A stretch of 64,000 nucleotides of DNA, from positions 163,737 through 227,736 of the forward strand of contig NZ_FNAE01000008.1 in NCBI RefSeq assembly GCF_900101755.1, in the 5' to 3' direction. This document shows positions 28,449 through 36,921 of this stretch, piece after piece. The position numbers and the translations under genes are program-made. A model generated the notes under the pieces. That model searched no databases. It was not told the DNA's origin and worked only from the letters and a program-made list of their open reading frames with translations. Numbering within the stretch: position 1 is the stretch's first letter; every line of letters begins with the position of its first letter. This stretch comes from Ectopseudomonas alcaliphila. GTDB lineage: Bacteria; Pseudomonadota; Gammaproteobacteria; Pseudomonadales; Pseudomonadaceae.

Positions 28449-28880
28449 TCAGCGCTTGGCTGCCGCGAGAAAAGGCGCCAGGCGCTGCGCCATCTCTGCG
28501 CCGAGCGCCTGCAGCCCGCTCATCGGGCGCACCATCACCTCGAACTCGACGATTCGTCCCGAGTCGTCGAAACGAATCATGTCGATGCCCTTCAACTCGC
28601 GCTCACCTACCCGTGCCGAGAACTCCAGCACCACACTGAGACCGTCGGCAGTGACCAGTTCGCGGTGATAGGCGAAATCCTCGAACACCTTGAGCACGGT
28701 ATTGAGGATCAGATTGACCACCTGCGCGCCCGCATACGGGGTGTGCGCCATGGGCGAGCGAAACACCGCCTGAGGGTGCAGCAACTCGGGCAAGGCGCTC
28801 AGGTCCTTGGCGACGATGAACTGGTGCCAGCGTTCGAGACTGGCTGCAGCGGCAGGGTATAGCTGGGCATTGAGAGACAT
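28449..28880 (-). CDS. NTF2-like (SnoaL-type) fold protein
   Basis: A 143-residue soluble protein with the one-domain cone fold pattern: N-terminal helices (LERWHQFIVAKDLSALPELLHPQAVFRSPM) then a beta sheet. Members are isomerase-like enzymes or small-ligand binders; no catalytic residues can be assigned. It lies downstream of fadH on the same strand but beyond a terminator. An exact AACAACAA motif precedes its ribosome site, so Crc/Hfq control is likely. It ends nine bases from the convergent TAXI gene. Confidence 0.82.
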   Translation of the reverse strand: MSLNAQLYPAAAASLERWHQFIVAKDLSALPELLHPQAVFRSPMAHTPYAGAQVVNLILNTVLKVFEDFAYHRELVTADGLSVVLEFSARVGERELKGIDMIRFDDSGRIVEFEVMVRPMSGLQALGAEMAQRLAPFLAAAKR

Positions 28881-28890
28881 CGGCTTCTCC

Positions 28891-28898
28891 TTGTTGTT
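28891..28898 (-). promoter_or_regulatory. Crc/Hfq catabolite-activity motif before the NTF2-like gene
   Basis: The minus strand reads AACAACAA directly before the AGGAG ribosome site of the gene starting at 28880. Confidence 0.55.
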
Positions 28899-28913
28899 GT
28901 CAGGCCAGATAGC

Positions 28914-28941
28914 AAACGCCCCGCATTCAGCGGGGCGTTTT
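28914..28941 (-). terminator. terminator after fadH
   Basis: The stem AAACGCCCCGC / GCGGGGCGTTT has a six-base loop and lies immediately after the fadH stop. The T-run is short. Confidence 0.75.
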
Positions 28942-28943
28942 CA

Positions 28944-30977
28944 TTACAGCTCAGCCGCCAGGCGCGAGCCCTGGTTGATCGCCCGCTTGGCATCGAGCTC
29001 GGCAGCGACATCCGCGCCACCGACCAGGTGCACGCGCTGACCGGCGCTCTCTAGGCCTTCCTGCAGCTCGCGCAGCGGGTCCTGACCGGCGCAGACGATC
29101 ACGGTGTCGACCGGCAGCACCTGCTCCTCGCCACCGGCGATGCGGATATGCAGGCCGGCATCGTCAATCTGCACGTACTCGACGCTGTTGAGCATCTGCA
29201 CGTTCTTGTTCTTCAGACCGGTGCGATGAATCCAGCCGGTGGTCTTGCCCAGGCCATCGCCGACCTTGGACTTCTTGCGCTGCAGCAGGAACACCTGGCG
29301 CGCTGCCGGGTGCGGGTGCGCCTCGATCCCTGCCACGCCACCACGGGCCTCCAGCGCGGTGTCGATCCCCCACTCCTTCCAGAACTCGTCACGGTCGAGG
29401 CTGGTGGCCTTGCCCTGGTGCGTGATGAATTCGGACACATCGAAACCGATACCACCGGCACCGATCACCGCCACCTTCTGCCCGACCGGCTTGCGCTCGA
29501 GAATCGCGTCCAGGTAGCTGATTACCTTGGCATGCTCGATACCCGGAATATCCGGCGTACGCGGGGCGATACCGGTGGCCAGGATGATTTCGTCGAAGCC
29601 GCCCTTGAGCAGATCGTCCACCGACACGCGGCTGTTCAGGCGCACGTCGACGCCGCTGGTTTCCAGCTTGCGCTTGAAGTAGCGCAGGGTTTCGAAGAAC
29701 TCTTCCTTGCCCGGCACGCGCTTGGCCACGTTGAACTGGCCGCCGATCTCGCTGGCCGAATCGAACAGAGTCACGCTGTGACCGCGCTCGGCGGCGACGG
29801 TGGAGGCGGCCAGGCCGGCCGGACCGGCACCGACCACGGCTATCTTCTTCACCGCGGCAGTGGGGATGTAGTTGAGCTCGGTCTCGTGGCAGGCACGCGG
29901 ATTGACCAGGCAACTGGTCAGCTTGCCACCGAAGGTGTGGTCCAGGCAGGCCTGGTTGCAACCGATGCAGGTGTTGATCTCGTCCGCGCGGCCTTCGGCG
30001 GCCTTGTTGACGAAGTCCGGGTCGGCAAGGAACGGGCGCGCCATCGACACCATGTCGGCATCACCCTCGGCCAGCACCTGCTCGGCCACTTCCGGGGTGT
30101 TGATGCGGTTGGTGGTGATCAGCGGAATCGACACCTCGCCCTTGAGCTTGGCGGTGACCTTGGTGAAGGCCGCGCGCGGCACCTTGGTGGCGATGGTCGG
30201 GATACGCGCCTCATGCCAGCCGATGCCGGTGTTGATGAGGGTGGCACCGGCCTTCTCGATGGCCTTGGCCAGCAGCACGATCTCGTCCCAGGTGCTGCCA
30301 CCCTCGACCAGATCGAGCATCGACAGGCGATAGATGATGATGAAGTTCGGCCCGACCGCCTCGCGCACGCGACGCACGATCTCCACCGGCAGGCGCATGC
30401 GGTTCTCGTAGCTACCGCCCCAGCGGTCGGTACGGTGGTTGGTGTGGGCGACCAGGAACTGGTTGATGAAATAACCTTCCGAGCCCATTACCTCGACGCC
30501 GTCGTAGCCGGCCTGCTGGGCCAGCGCCGCGCAATTGACGAAGTCGGCGATCTGCTTCTCGATGCCCTCCTCGTCCAGCTCACGTGGTTTGAACGGGTTG
30601 ATCGGCGCCTGGATGGCGCTCGGCGCCACGGACTTGGGGCTGTAGGCATAACGCCCGGCGTGCAGGATCTGCATGCAGATCCTGCCGCCCGCCTCGTGCA
30701 CGGCCTGGGTGACGACCTTGTGCTTCTCGGCCTCTTCCACCGTGCTCAGCTTGGCCGCACCGGAATACACGCCGCCCTCCTCGTTCGGGCCGATGCCGCC
30801 GGTGACCATCAGACCGACGCCGCCACGGGCGCGCTCGGCGAAGTAGGCCGCCATGCGCTCGAAGCCGCCCGGCTTCTCTTCCAGGCCAGTGTGCATGGAG
30901 CCCATCAGCGTGCGGTTGCTCAGCGTGGTGAAGCCGAGATCGAGCGGGGCCAGCAGGTGCGGGTAACGAGCAGTCAT
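28944..30977 (-). CDS. fadH: 2,4-dienoyl-CoA reductase (NADPH)
   Basis: A 677-residue flavin/iron-sulfur enzyme, the usual FadH length. The start at 30977 (MTARYPHLLAPLDLG) has a GGAG ribosome site; a longer frame to 31079 would overlap the repeated operator-like sequence. An N-terminal FMN TIM barrel (Old Yellow type) is followed by the 4Fe-4S cysteines CIGCNQACLDHTFG...C, then FAD and NADPH domains (GAGPAGLAASTVAAERG; GAGGIGFDVSEF). It removes double bonds at even positions so that unsaturated fatty acids can enter beta-oxidation. It is divergent from the nitrilase-like/AraC pair. Confidence 0.96.
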   Translation of the reverse strand: MTARYPHLLAPLDLGFTTLSNRTLMGSMHTGLEEKPGGFERMAAYFAERARGGVGLMVTGGIGPNEEGGVYSGAAKLSTVEEAEKHKVVTQAVHEAGGRICMQILHAGRYAYSPKSVAPSAIQAPINPFKPRELDEEGIEKQIADFVNCAALAQQAGYDGVEVMGSEGYFINQFLVAHTNHRTDRWGGSYENRMRLPVEIVRRVREAVGPNFIIIYRLSMLDLVEGGSTWDEIVLLAKAIEKAGATLINTGIGWHEARIPTIATKVPRAAFTKVTAKLKGEVSIPLITTNRINTPEVAEQVLAEGDADMVSMARPFLADPDFVNKAAEGRADEINTCIGCNQACLDHTFGGKLTSCLVNPRACHETELNYIPTAAVKKIAVVGAGPAGLAASTVAAERGHSVTLFDSASEIGGQFNVAKRVPGKEEFFETLRYFKRKLETSGVDVRLNSRVSVDDLLKGGFDEIILATGIAPRTPDIPGIEHAKVISYLDAILERKPVGQKVAVIGAGGIGFDVSEFITHQGKATSLDRDEFWKEWGIDTALEARGGVAGIEAHPHPAARQVFLLQRKKSKVGDGLGKTTGWIHRTGLKNKNVQMLNSVEYVQIDDAGLHIRIAGGEEQVLPVDTVIVCAGQDPLRELQEGLESAGQRVHLVGGADVAAELDAKRAINQGSRLAAEL

Positions 30978-31077
30978 GGAATTCTCCACATCGCGGTGCA
31001 GTTCACGGATTGCCGCGGTCTCATGGTCACGCGGTCGGTTATGGAGCCAGAAGATAAAGAGGCTGCCAGCCATGCTC

Positions 31078-31116
31078 AATGATCAAAACTAACAAGATAA
31101 TGATCAAAACTAGCAA
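31078..31116. promoter_or_regulatory. tandem direct repeat, likely AraC-type operator
   Basis: AATGATCAAAACTAACAA and AATGATCAAAACTAGCAA differ at one base of 18, and their starts are exactly 21 bp apart (two helical turns), as in AraC-family operators. They lie between fadH and the nitrilase-like/AraC pair. Confidence 0.6.
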
Positions 31117-31178
31117 TAGATCTTGGCAGCGCGGCTCGACCGACCTAACCTGCACCGCAATCAAACCGAAAAAAACCA

Positions 31179-32204
31179 ATGCGCCTACTGATCACCCTTC
31201 TGCTCGCGCTCGCCCTGCTGGTCGGCCTCGGCAGCTACGCCCACTGGATCGAGCAGCGCCCCAGCAGCCATTACCTGTCCGATCTGCGCAGCCAGGTCGC
31301 GCTCGATATCGGCGAACCCGGCCCACGCGGCAACCTGCTGGGCATCCAGCCGGAACTGTTCGCCACCGACTATCAGAGCCTCGCTCGCCTGCGCCTGAAG
31401 CTGGCCGCTTACCTGGATCACGCCCGTGACCTGGGCATGCTCAACGAACGCACCGTCGTCGTGCTGCCCGAACATATCGGTACCTGGCTGCTCGCCGTGG
31501 GCGAGAAGGAAGAGCTCTACCGCGCCGCCGAGCGCCGCCAGGCCATGCACTGGCTGGCGGCGAGCAATCCACTGGATTTTCTCGGCGCACTGTTCAGTGC
31601 TGGAGGCGACGCGCGCCTGGACGATGCCATGCTGCGCACCAAGGCCAAGACCATGGCACGCGACTATCAGCAGCTGTTTGGCGACCTGGCCCGCGATTAC
31701 CAGATCACTCTGGTGGCAGGCTCCATCGTTCTGCCCGAGCCCCGCGTGGCACGGGGTCGCCTCGAAGTCGGTCGCGGGCCGCTGTACAACGTCAGCCTGG
31801 TATTCGATCGGGCCGGCAACCCGCAGGGCCAACCCCAACGCCACGCCTTCCGTGCCGGCGCACTCGCCACCGAGGCGCCGGATGCTCTGCAGGTACTGGA
31901 TACCCCGGCAGGTCGTCTCGGCGTGCTACTCGGTGGCGATATCCGCCAACTCTCCCAGGTGAATACCCAGGGCGGCGAAGCCTTGGAGCTTCTGGCGATG
32001 CCCAGCGACCTGGACAGCCAGACGGACGCCCCACTCCTCGACGAACAACTGCAGAGCAATGGCATTCGTGCCGGCCTGAAAGTCCATCTGCGCGGCAGAT
32101 TATGGGAACGCAGCGGTCAACCCCAGGCACTGGCGTTCGCTGCCGGGCGCAGCGAACGAGGCGCCAGCGAGCGCGGCGCGCAACTGATCAATCTATGGCT
32201 ATAA
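31179..32204 (+). CDS. nitrilase-superfamily-like protein lacking the catalytic cysteine
   Basis: A 341-residue protein with an N-terminal membrane or signal segment (LLITLLLALALLVGLGSYA). The carbon-nitrogen hydrolase fold is recognisable: VVVLPEHIGTWL carries the expected glutamate, and DYQITLVAGSIVLPE and GPLYNVSLVFDRAGNPQG match core strands. The segment that normally reads ICYD reads LGGD here, so the nucleophilic cysteine is missing and hydrolysis is unlikely. It overlaps the AraC regulator gene by ten bases. It may be a ligand-binding partner of that regulator (inference). Confidence 0.8.
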   Translation: MRLLITLLLALALLVGLGSYAHWIEQRPSSHYLSDLRSQVALDIGEPGPRGNLLGIQPELFATDYQSLARLRLKLAAYLDHARDLGMLNERTVVVLPEHIGTWLLAVGEKEELYRAAERRQAMHWLAASNPLDFLGALFSAGGDARLDDAMLRTKAKTMARDYQQLFGDLARDYQITLVAGSIVLPEPRVARGRLEVGRGPLYNVSLVFDRAGNPQGQPQRHAFRAGALATEAPDALQVLDTPAGRLGVLLGGDIRQLSQVNTQGGEALELLAMPSDLDSQTDAPLLDEQLQSNGIRAGLKVHLRGRLWERSGQPQALAFAAGRSERGASERGAQLINLWL

Positions 32205-33238
32205 AAGCATCACGCGTTCGCCTCGGCGATCTCTCCGTCGGCTTCACCCAGGCGCTGGCCGGCGCACTGCGCGAACAGGGTCAGCGCCCCGAGCCCCTGT
32301 TCGAGCAGTTCGGTCTCGATGCTGCAAGCCTGAGCGAGCCACGCGCGCGCCTGTCGATCCCGCGCTTCATGCGCCTTGGCCATAGCGCCATCGCCCTGTG
32401 CGAGGAGCCGGCACTGGGGCTGGACATGGGCCGCCACAGCCATCCGAGCCAGATCGGCCTGGCCGGCATCTGCGCCGCGCAAGCGCCCGACCTGCGCGAG
32501 GCGGCGCGTACCCTGACGCGCTTCGAGCCGCTCTACGCCGCCAACTATCGCGGCCGCTCGGGCTTCGATGAAGACCCGCGCGGCGCCTGGCTGCTTTTTT
32601 ATTCCATCAGCCCGTACAACGCCTACAACCGCTTCGTGGTCGACTCGGTGCTGGCTGGCTGGCAGACCAACCTGGGCCAGGTGGTTGACCGTCCGATCAC
32701 CCCGGAAAAGGTCGAGATCGAATTTCCCGCACCCGACTATGGCGAACGCTACGAAGCGCTGTTCGGTTGCCCGGTGGAGTTCGCCGCCAGCGCCAATCGC
32801 CTGCGTCTGAGCAACGACACCCTGGCCCTGCGCAACCCCCAGCATTGCCCGGGCACCTGGCGGCATCTGGTGGAATTGTGCGAACGCGAGCTGGAGCAGT
32901 TGACCCGTACGCGCAGCCTGCGCGAGCGAGTGATCCAGCTGCTCGGCCCGCTATTGCACGGCCACGAGCCGGACCTGCAGGAAGTCGCGCGCAGCCTGCA
33001 GCTGCCGAGCTGGACGCTACGGCGCAAGCTGGCCGAGGAAGGCACGCAGTTTCGCACCATCCTCAACGACACCCGCCGCGACCTGGCCACGGCCTATATC
33101 CGCGACACCGAACTGGCCTTCGGCGAGATCGCCTACCTGCTCGGCTTCGCCTCGGCCGAAGCCTTCCAGCGTGCCTTCAAGCGCTGGCTCGGGCAAACAC
33201 CCGGCGACTACCGCCGCGCGCAGCGCAGAGCGGGCTGA
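32195..33238 (+). CDS. AraC family transcriptional regulator (arabinose-binding-like N domain)
   Basis: A 347-residue regulator started at 32195; the longer frame to 32102 lies inside the preceding gene. The N-terminal ligand domain of the OruR/ArgR-like type (LSIPRFMRLGHSAIALCEEPALGLDMG) is followed by a C-terminal AraC helix-turn-helix pair (LQEVARSLQLPSWTLRRKLAEEG and LAFGEIAYLLGFASAEAFQRAFKRWLGQTPGDYRR). It is translationally coupled to the nitrilase-like gene. The tandem 21-bp repeats at 31078-31116 are its best candidate operator, which would make it control itself and perhaps fadH. Confidence 0.92.
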   Translation: MAIKASRVRLGDLSVGFTQALAGALREQGQRPEPLFEQFGLDAASLSEPRARLSIPRFMRLGHSAIALCEEPALGLDMGRHSHPSQIGLAGICAAQAPDLREAARTLTRFEPLYAANYRGRSGFDEDPRGAWLLFYSISPYNAYNRFVVDSVLAGWQTNLGQVVDRPITPEKVEIEFPAPDYGERYEALFGCPVEFAASANRLRLSNDTLALRNPQHCPGTWRHLVELCERELEQLTRTRSLRERVIQLLGPLLHGHEPDLQEVARSLQLPSWTLRRKLAEEGTQFRTILNDTRRDLATAYIRDTELAFGEIAYLLGFASAEAFQRAFKRWLGQTPGDYRRAQRRAG

Positions 33239-33361
33239 TCGCACGGCAACCTTGATCGTCAAGCTCTCGCAACTTAGAATCCTTTTCATCCGCGTTTGCG
33301 GTCGCTTCTTACTCCTTTCATTCCGTGCCGGCCCGCCGCGCGCGCCAACGACCCCGCGAAC

Positions 33362-34558
33362 ATGTCCAAGAAATCCCGCTCCAGACTCTGGTTTCTCGTC
33401 CACAGCTGGCTGGCCCTACCGGTCTGGTTCTTCCTGCTGATCATCTGCGTCACCGGCACCCTGGCCACTGTCAGCCAGGAGATCGTCTGGCTGGCCAACC
33501 CGGACGTGCGCGCCAGCAAGCCGTCCGATGATGCGCAGCGCCTGAGCTTCGGCCAGGTACTGGAAGCGATCAATCGCGCCGAACCCGAGCTGATCGTGCA
33601 ATCCATCGGCCGACCGGACGAAGACCACTTCGCCCTCACCGTAAACGTCAGCTATCCCGACGGCAGCTCACCGTCGCTGTACGTCAACCCCTACAGCGGT
33701 GAGATCCAGGGCGTCAGCCCGGAGTTCGACTTCCGCCAGTTCACCCGCGCCCTGCATGGCTGGTGGCTGGTGCCGTTCACCAACGGCTACAGCTGGGGCT
33801 GGTACCTGGTGTCGCTGATGGGCCTGCCGATGCTGCTGTCGCTGATCACCGGTCTGGTGGTCTACAAGAAGTTCTGGAAAGGCTTCTTCAGCCCACGCCT
33901 GCGCGTGGGCCAGGGCGCACGCATCTTCTGGGGCGACTTCCACCGTCTCTCCGGTATCTGGTCGATCTGGTTCATCGCGGTCATTTCCATCACCGGCGTC
34001 TGGTTCCTGATCCAGGCGATCCTCGGCGATACCCACGTGTCCATCTCCACCGAAGGTGTACCGCCAGTGGTGGCGCGCGAGGAAGTGCCACTGGCGCCGA
34101 GCGCCGCCGAGGTGCCGCGCATCAGCCTGGACGCCGCTGTGCTCAAGGCCGCCGAAGTCATTCCGGGCCTGGAGCCAAGTTTCGTCGGCCTGCCCGGCTA
34201 TGCCTACGGCCATTATTCGGTCTGGGGCCGTGGCTGGTATCCGCTGATGTTCCAGTCCGCTTCGATCAACCCTTACAACGGCGACATCGACGCCACTCGC
34301 CTGCTCAGCGACCGCTCGGGCCTGGAATTCGTCACCGAGTCCATGCGGCCGCTGCACACCGGCGACTTCGGTGGCCTGTGGATCAAGCTGCTGTGGTTCA
34401 TCTTCGGCCTGTTGCTGAGCATGATGGTGCTCAGCGGCCTGCTGATCTGGACCAAGCGCACCGCCCAGGCCACGGTCGCTGCGACCAGGCGTCCGGCGCG
34501 CGCGCCCAAGCCAGCCCCGATCATCGCCACCCGTGAAATCTCGGAGAGCCACCCATGA
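33362..34558 (+). CDS. fpvG: ferripyoverdine reductase FpvG (PepSY-TM protein)
   Basis: A 398-residue inner-membrane protein with PepSY-associated membrane segments. WFLVHSWLALPVWFFLLIICVTGTLA is helix 1, and conserved histidines fall in ALHGWWLVP and GDFHRLSGIWS. The start at 33362 has no better in-frame rival; the frame from 33296 lacks a ribosome site. In P. aeruginosa FpvG reduces iron bound to pyoverdine in the periplasm. The seven genes that follow keep the order fpvHJKCDEF with four-base overlaps, which fixes the assignment. No siderophore synthesis genes are in the window. Confidence 0.88.
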   Translation: MSKKSRSRLWFLVHSWLALPVWFFLLIICVTGTLATVSQEIVWLANPDVRASKPSDDAQRLSFGQVLEAINRAEPELIVQSIGRPDEDHFALTVNVSYPDGSSPSLYVNPYSGEIQGVSPEFDFRQFTRALHGWWLVPFTNGYSWGWYLVSLMGLPMLLSLITGLVVYKKFWKGFFSPRLRVGQGARIFWGDFHRLSGIWSIWFIAVISITGVWFLIQAILGDTHVSISTEGVPPVVAREEVPLAPSAAEVPRISLDAAVLKAAEVIPGLEPSFVGLPGYAYGHYSVWGRGWYPLMFQSASINPYNGDIDATRLLSDRSGLEFVTESMRPLHTGDFGGLWIKLLWFIFGLLLSMMVLSGLLIWTKRTAQATVAATRRPARAPKPAPIIATREISESHP

Positions 34559-35097
34559 GCAAGGCCGCAACCGCCCCGGCCCCGTCCACCCTGGGCCGTT
34601 TCTGGCACAAGTGGCGCTTCCACCTGAACGTGCTGCTGGTGCTGATTCCACTGGGCTTCATGCCCAAGTACTTTCAGGATGTCGCGCTGTTCCGCGGCGC
34701 CAGCGGCCTCGGCGAGCGTGAGTTCGGCGAGGTCCAGGTCGGCCCCTGGAGCCTGCGCCTGGCCGAGTTTCGCAACCAGGCGCCGCAACTGGAAGGTCCG
34801 GCCGGCTATATGAAGAGTTTCAACGCCGCGTTGTGCCAGGCGTGCATCAGCCAGGTCAAGGTGGTCTACCTGCGCATCGGCAAGCCGCGCAATCTGCGCG
34901 CCGCTGGCGGGCTGTTCTTCGGCAGTCCCTATCGCATGGGCACGAGTATTCCCATACCGCCACGCACCAGGCTCGACGCCGAGTTGTGGATCACCGCCGA
35001 GGGTTGGGACGGCACGGTGCATCAGGCATCCATTCCCCTGGCCGAGGCTTCACCCGCCACCCTCACCTGGCTGAAACAACAAGGAGGCAAACCATGA
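34555..35097 (+). CDS. fpvH: FpvH, partner of the ferripyoverdine reductase
   Basis: A 180-residue protein with one N-terminal membrane segment (NVLLVLIPLGFMPKYF) and a periplasmic domain containing two cysteines in ALCQACISQVKVVYLRIGKPRN. It overlaps fpvG and the next gene by four bases each (ATGA). In P. aeruginosa FpvH works with FpvG and FpvC in releasing iron from pyoverdine. Assignment rests on size, topology and operon position. Confidence 0.8.
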   Translation: MSKAATAPAPSTLGRFWHKWRFHLNVLLVLIPLGFMPKYFQDVALFRGASGLGEREFGEVQVGPWSLRLAEFRNQAPQLEGPAGYMKSFNAALCQACISQVKVVYLRIGKPRNLRAAGGLFFGSPYRMGTSIPIPPRTRLDAELWITAEGWDGTVHQASIPLAEASPATLTWLKQQGGKP

Positions 35098-35414
35098 CCC
35101 AAAGCGCCCGCATCGGTCTGCTGATGCTCTGCACCGGCCTGTCCCCTCTGGCTCTCGCGCACAACCCGATCTGCGAATGCGAGGAGCACGGCAGCGGCGA
35201 AATCGTCTGCACCGGCGGCTTCTCCGACGGCAGCGGCGCCCCCGGAGTGACCCTCGACGTGATCAGCTACGACGAAGAAGTGCTGGTGCCCGGCAAGCTC
35301 GGCGAAGACTCCAGGCTCAGCTTCAAGCGTCCGGACGGCGAATTCTACGTGCTGTTCGACGCCGGCCCCGGCCACGTCGTGGAAATCGACCACACGGAAA
35401 TCGCCAGCCAATGA
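35094..35414 (+). CDS. fpvJ: FpvJ, small exported cysteine-containing protein
   Basis: A 106-residue protein with a signal peptide (cut after LALA) and a mature start HNPICECEEHGSGEIVCTGGFSDG; the cysteines C, C and C could bind metal or form a disulfide. A C-terminal beta segment follows. The start at 35094 has a strong AGGAGG ribosome site and overlaps the fpvH stop. The position between fpvH and fpvK marks it as FpvJ, whose exact job is unclear even in P. aeruginosa. Confidence 0.78.
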   Translation: MTQSARIGLLMLCTGLSPLALAHNPICECEEHGSGEIVCTGGFSDGSGAPGVTLDVISYDEEVLVPGKLGEDSRLSFKRPDGEFYVLFDAGPGHVVEIDHTEIASQ

Positions 35415-35977
35415 CCACCCAAGTGGTACGCCCGGCCGGCGCCGGGCACGAAAGCCTGTGGGTGGCCATCCTCAGCCTGGCGATCATCCTGCTGGCCGCG
35501 ACAGTCATCAGCCTGCGCAGCGAGAGCCACGAGGAAGAAAGCATCGCCGCCCACCAGATCGATGCCCGCCGTGACCTCAACGCCGCCGAGCAGGGCATCC
35601 ATACCGAGCTGGTCGTGGCCTTCGACGAGATCCTCATGCTGCAGGACGAACAGCAGGCCCTGCCCGAGCCGCAGCAACTGGCCGAAGAAGGCATTCCGCC
35701 CTTCACCAACGACGCCAGCACCGCCACCCGTGGCCACCACGCCTGGCAACTGCTGCAGGTCGGCGAGGACTATGCCTACCAGGGCCTGAGCGGCGACAGC
35801 GCCGTCGCCGGCTCCTTCCTGCTGCTGCCAAGCGCAGCGGGTGCCGACATCTGGCTCAACCGCGCCCGCGATGCCGCTGCCCCGCAGAACCTGCATGCCG
35901 ATGCCCTGATCGCCGCCGGCTGGCGCCAGGTCGCCAGCCAATACGACGCCGGCGTCACCCGCCAGCACCGCCACTGA
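35411..35977 (+). CDS. fpvK: FpvK, membrane-anchored periplasmic protein
   Basis: A 188-residue protein with one N-terminal membrane segment (LWVAILSLAIILLAATVISL) and an acidic periplasmic domain (HEEESIAAHQIDARRDLNAAEQGIHTELVVAFDEI). The start overlaps the fpvJ stop. It matches the small DUF6162-type protein that sits at the fpvK position. No catalytic motif is visible. Confidence 0.77.
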   Translation: MTTQVVRPAGAGHESLWVAILSLAIILLAATVISLRSESHEEESIAAHQIDARRDLNAAEQGIHTELVVAFDEILMLQDEQQALPEPQQLAEEGIPPFTNDASTATRGHHAWQLLQVGEDYAYQGLSGDSAVAGSFLLLPSAAGADIWLNRARDAAAPQNLHADALIAAGWRQVASQYDAGVTRQHRH

Positions 35978-35994
35978 ATATCGGGAACCCCTTC

Positions 35995-36921
35995 ATGCCC
36001 TCTCGCTTCGTCTCCCGCCGCCTGCTGGCCAGCCTGCTGCTGAGCCTGGGCGCCGCCCTCGCCCCTGTGCTCGCCAGCGCCGACAACCACCGCCTGCGCA
36101 TCGGCATCACCCTGCACCCTTACTACAGCTACGTCAGCAATATCGTCGGCGACCGCGCCGACGTGGTGCCGCTGATCCCGGCCGGCTTCAACCCGCACGC
36201 CTACGAGCCGCGTGCCGAGGACATCAAGCGCATCGGCGGCCTCGACGTGGTGGTGCTCAACGGCGTCGGCCACGACGATTTCGCCGACCGCATGATCGCC
36301 GTCAGCGAGAAGCCGCAGGTGCCGGTGATCGAGGCCAACGCCCGCGTCCCTCTGCTCGCCGCCACCGGCCAGGCCGCACGCGGCGCCGGCAAGGTGGTCA
36401 ACCCGCACACGTTCCTCTCCATCACCGCCTCCATCGCGCAGATCAACAACATCGCCCGCGAACTGGGCAAGCTCGACCCGGACAACGCCAAGTTCTACAG
36501 CCAGAACGCCCGCGCCTACGGCAAGCGCCTGCGCGGCCTGCGCGCCGAGGCGCTGGGCAAGCTGACCAACGCCAAGGGCAGCGAGCTGCGCGTGGCCACC
36601 ATCCACGCCGCCTACGATTACCTGCTGCGCGAGTTCGGCCTGGAGGTCACCGCGGTGGTCGAACCGGCCCACGGCATCGAGCCGAGCCCCAGCCAGCTGA
36701 AGAAGACCATCGACCAGCTCAAGGAACTGGACGTGCAGGTGATCTTCTCGGAGATGGATTTCCCCTCCAGTTACGTCGATACCATCCAGCGTGAGTCCGG
36801 CGTGAAGATCTACCCGCTGACGCATATTTCCTATGGCGAGTACACCGCCAGGAAATACGAAGAGGAAATGGCCCGCAACCTCGACACCGTGGTACGCGCC
36901 ATTCAGGACGAAGGCGTATGA
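35995..36921 (+). CDS. fpvC: FpvC, metal-binding periplasmic protein (ZnuA-like)
   Basis: A 308-residue cluster-9 (ZnuA/TroA-type) binding protein with a signal peptide (cut near ASADNHR). Candidate metal ligands are histidines in NPHAYEP, GVGHDDF and NPHTFLS and the acidic cluster SEMDFPS. In P. aeruginosa FpvC takes part in iron removal from pyoverdine, acting as an iron chelator next to FpvG, and feeds the FpvDE transporter. It overlaps fpvD by four bases. Confidence 0.87.
   Translation: MPSRFVSRRLLASLLLSLGAALAPVLASADNHRLRIGITLHPYYSYVSNIVGDRADVVPLIPAGFNPHAYEPRAEDIKRIGGLDVVVLNGVGHDDFADRMIAVSEKPQVPVIEANARVPLLAATGQAARGAGKVVNPHTFLSITASIAQINNIARELGKLDPDNAKFYSQNARAYGKRLRGLRAEALGKLTNAKGSELRVATIHAAYDYLLREFGLEVTAVVEPAHGIEPSPSQLKKTIDQLKELDVQVIFSEMDFPSSYVDTIQRESGVKIYPLTHISYGEYTARKYEEEMARNLDTVVRAIQDEGV

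Noticed and set aside
33239..33361. A Fur box before fpvG
   Set aside because: AGAATCCTTTTCATCC is AT-rich for the region but does not fit the GATAATGATAATCATTATC pattern well enough.
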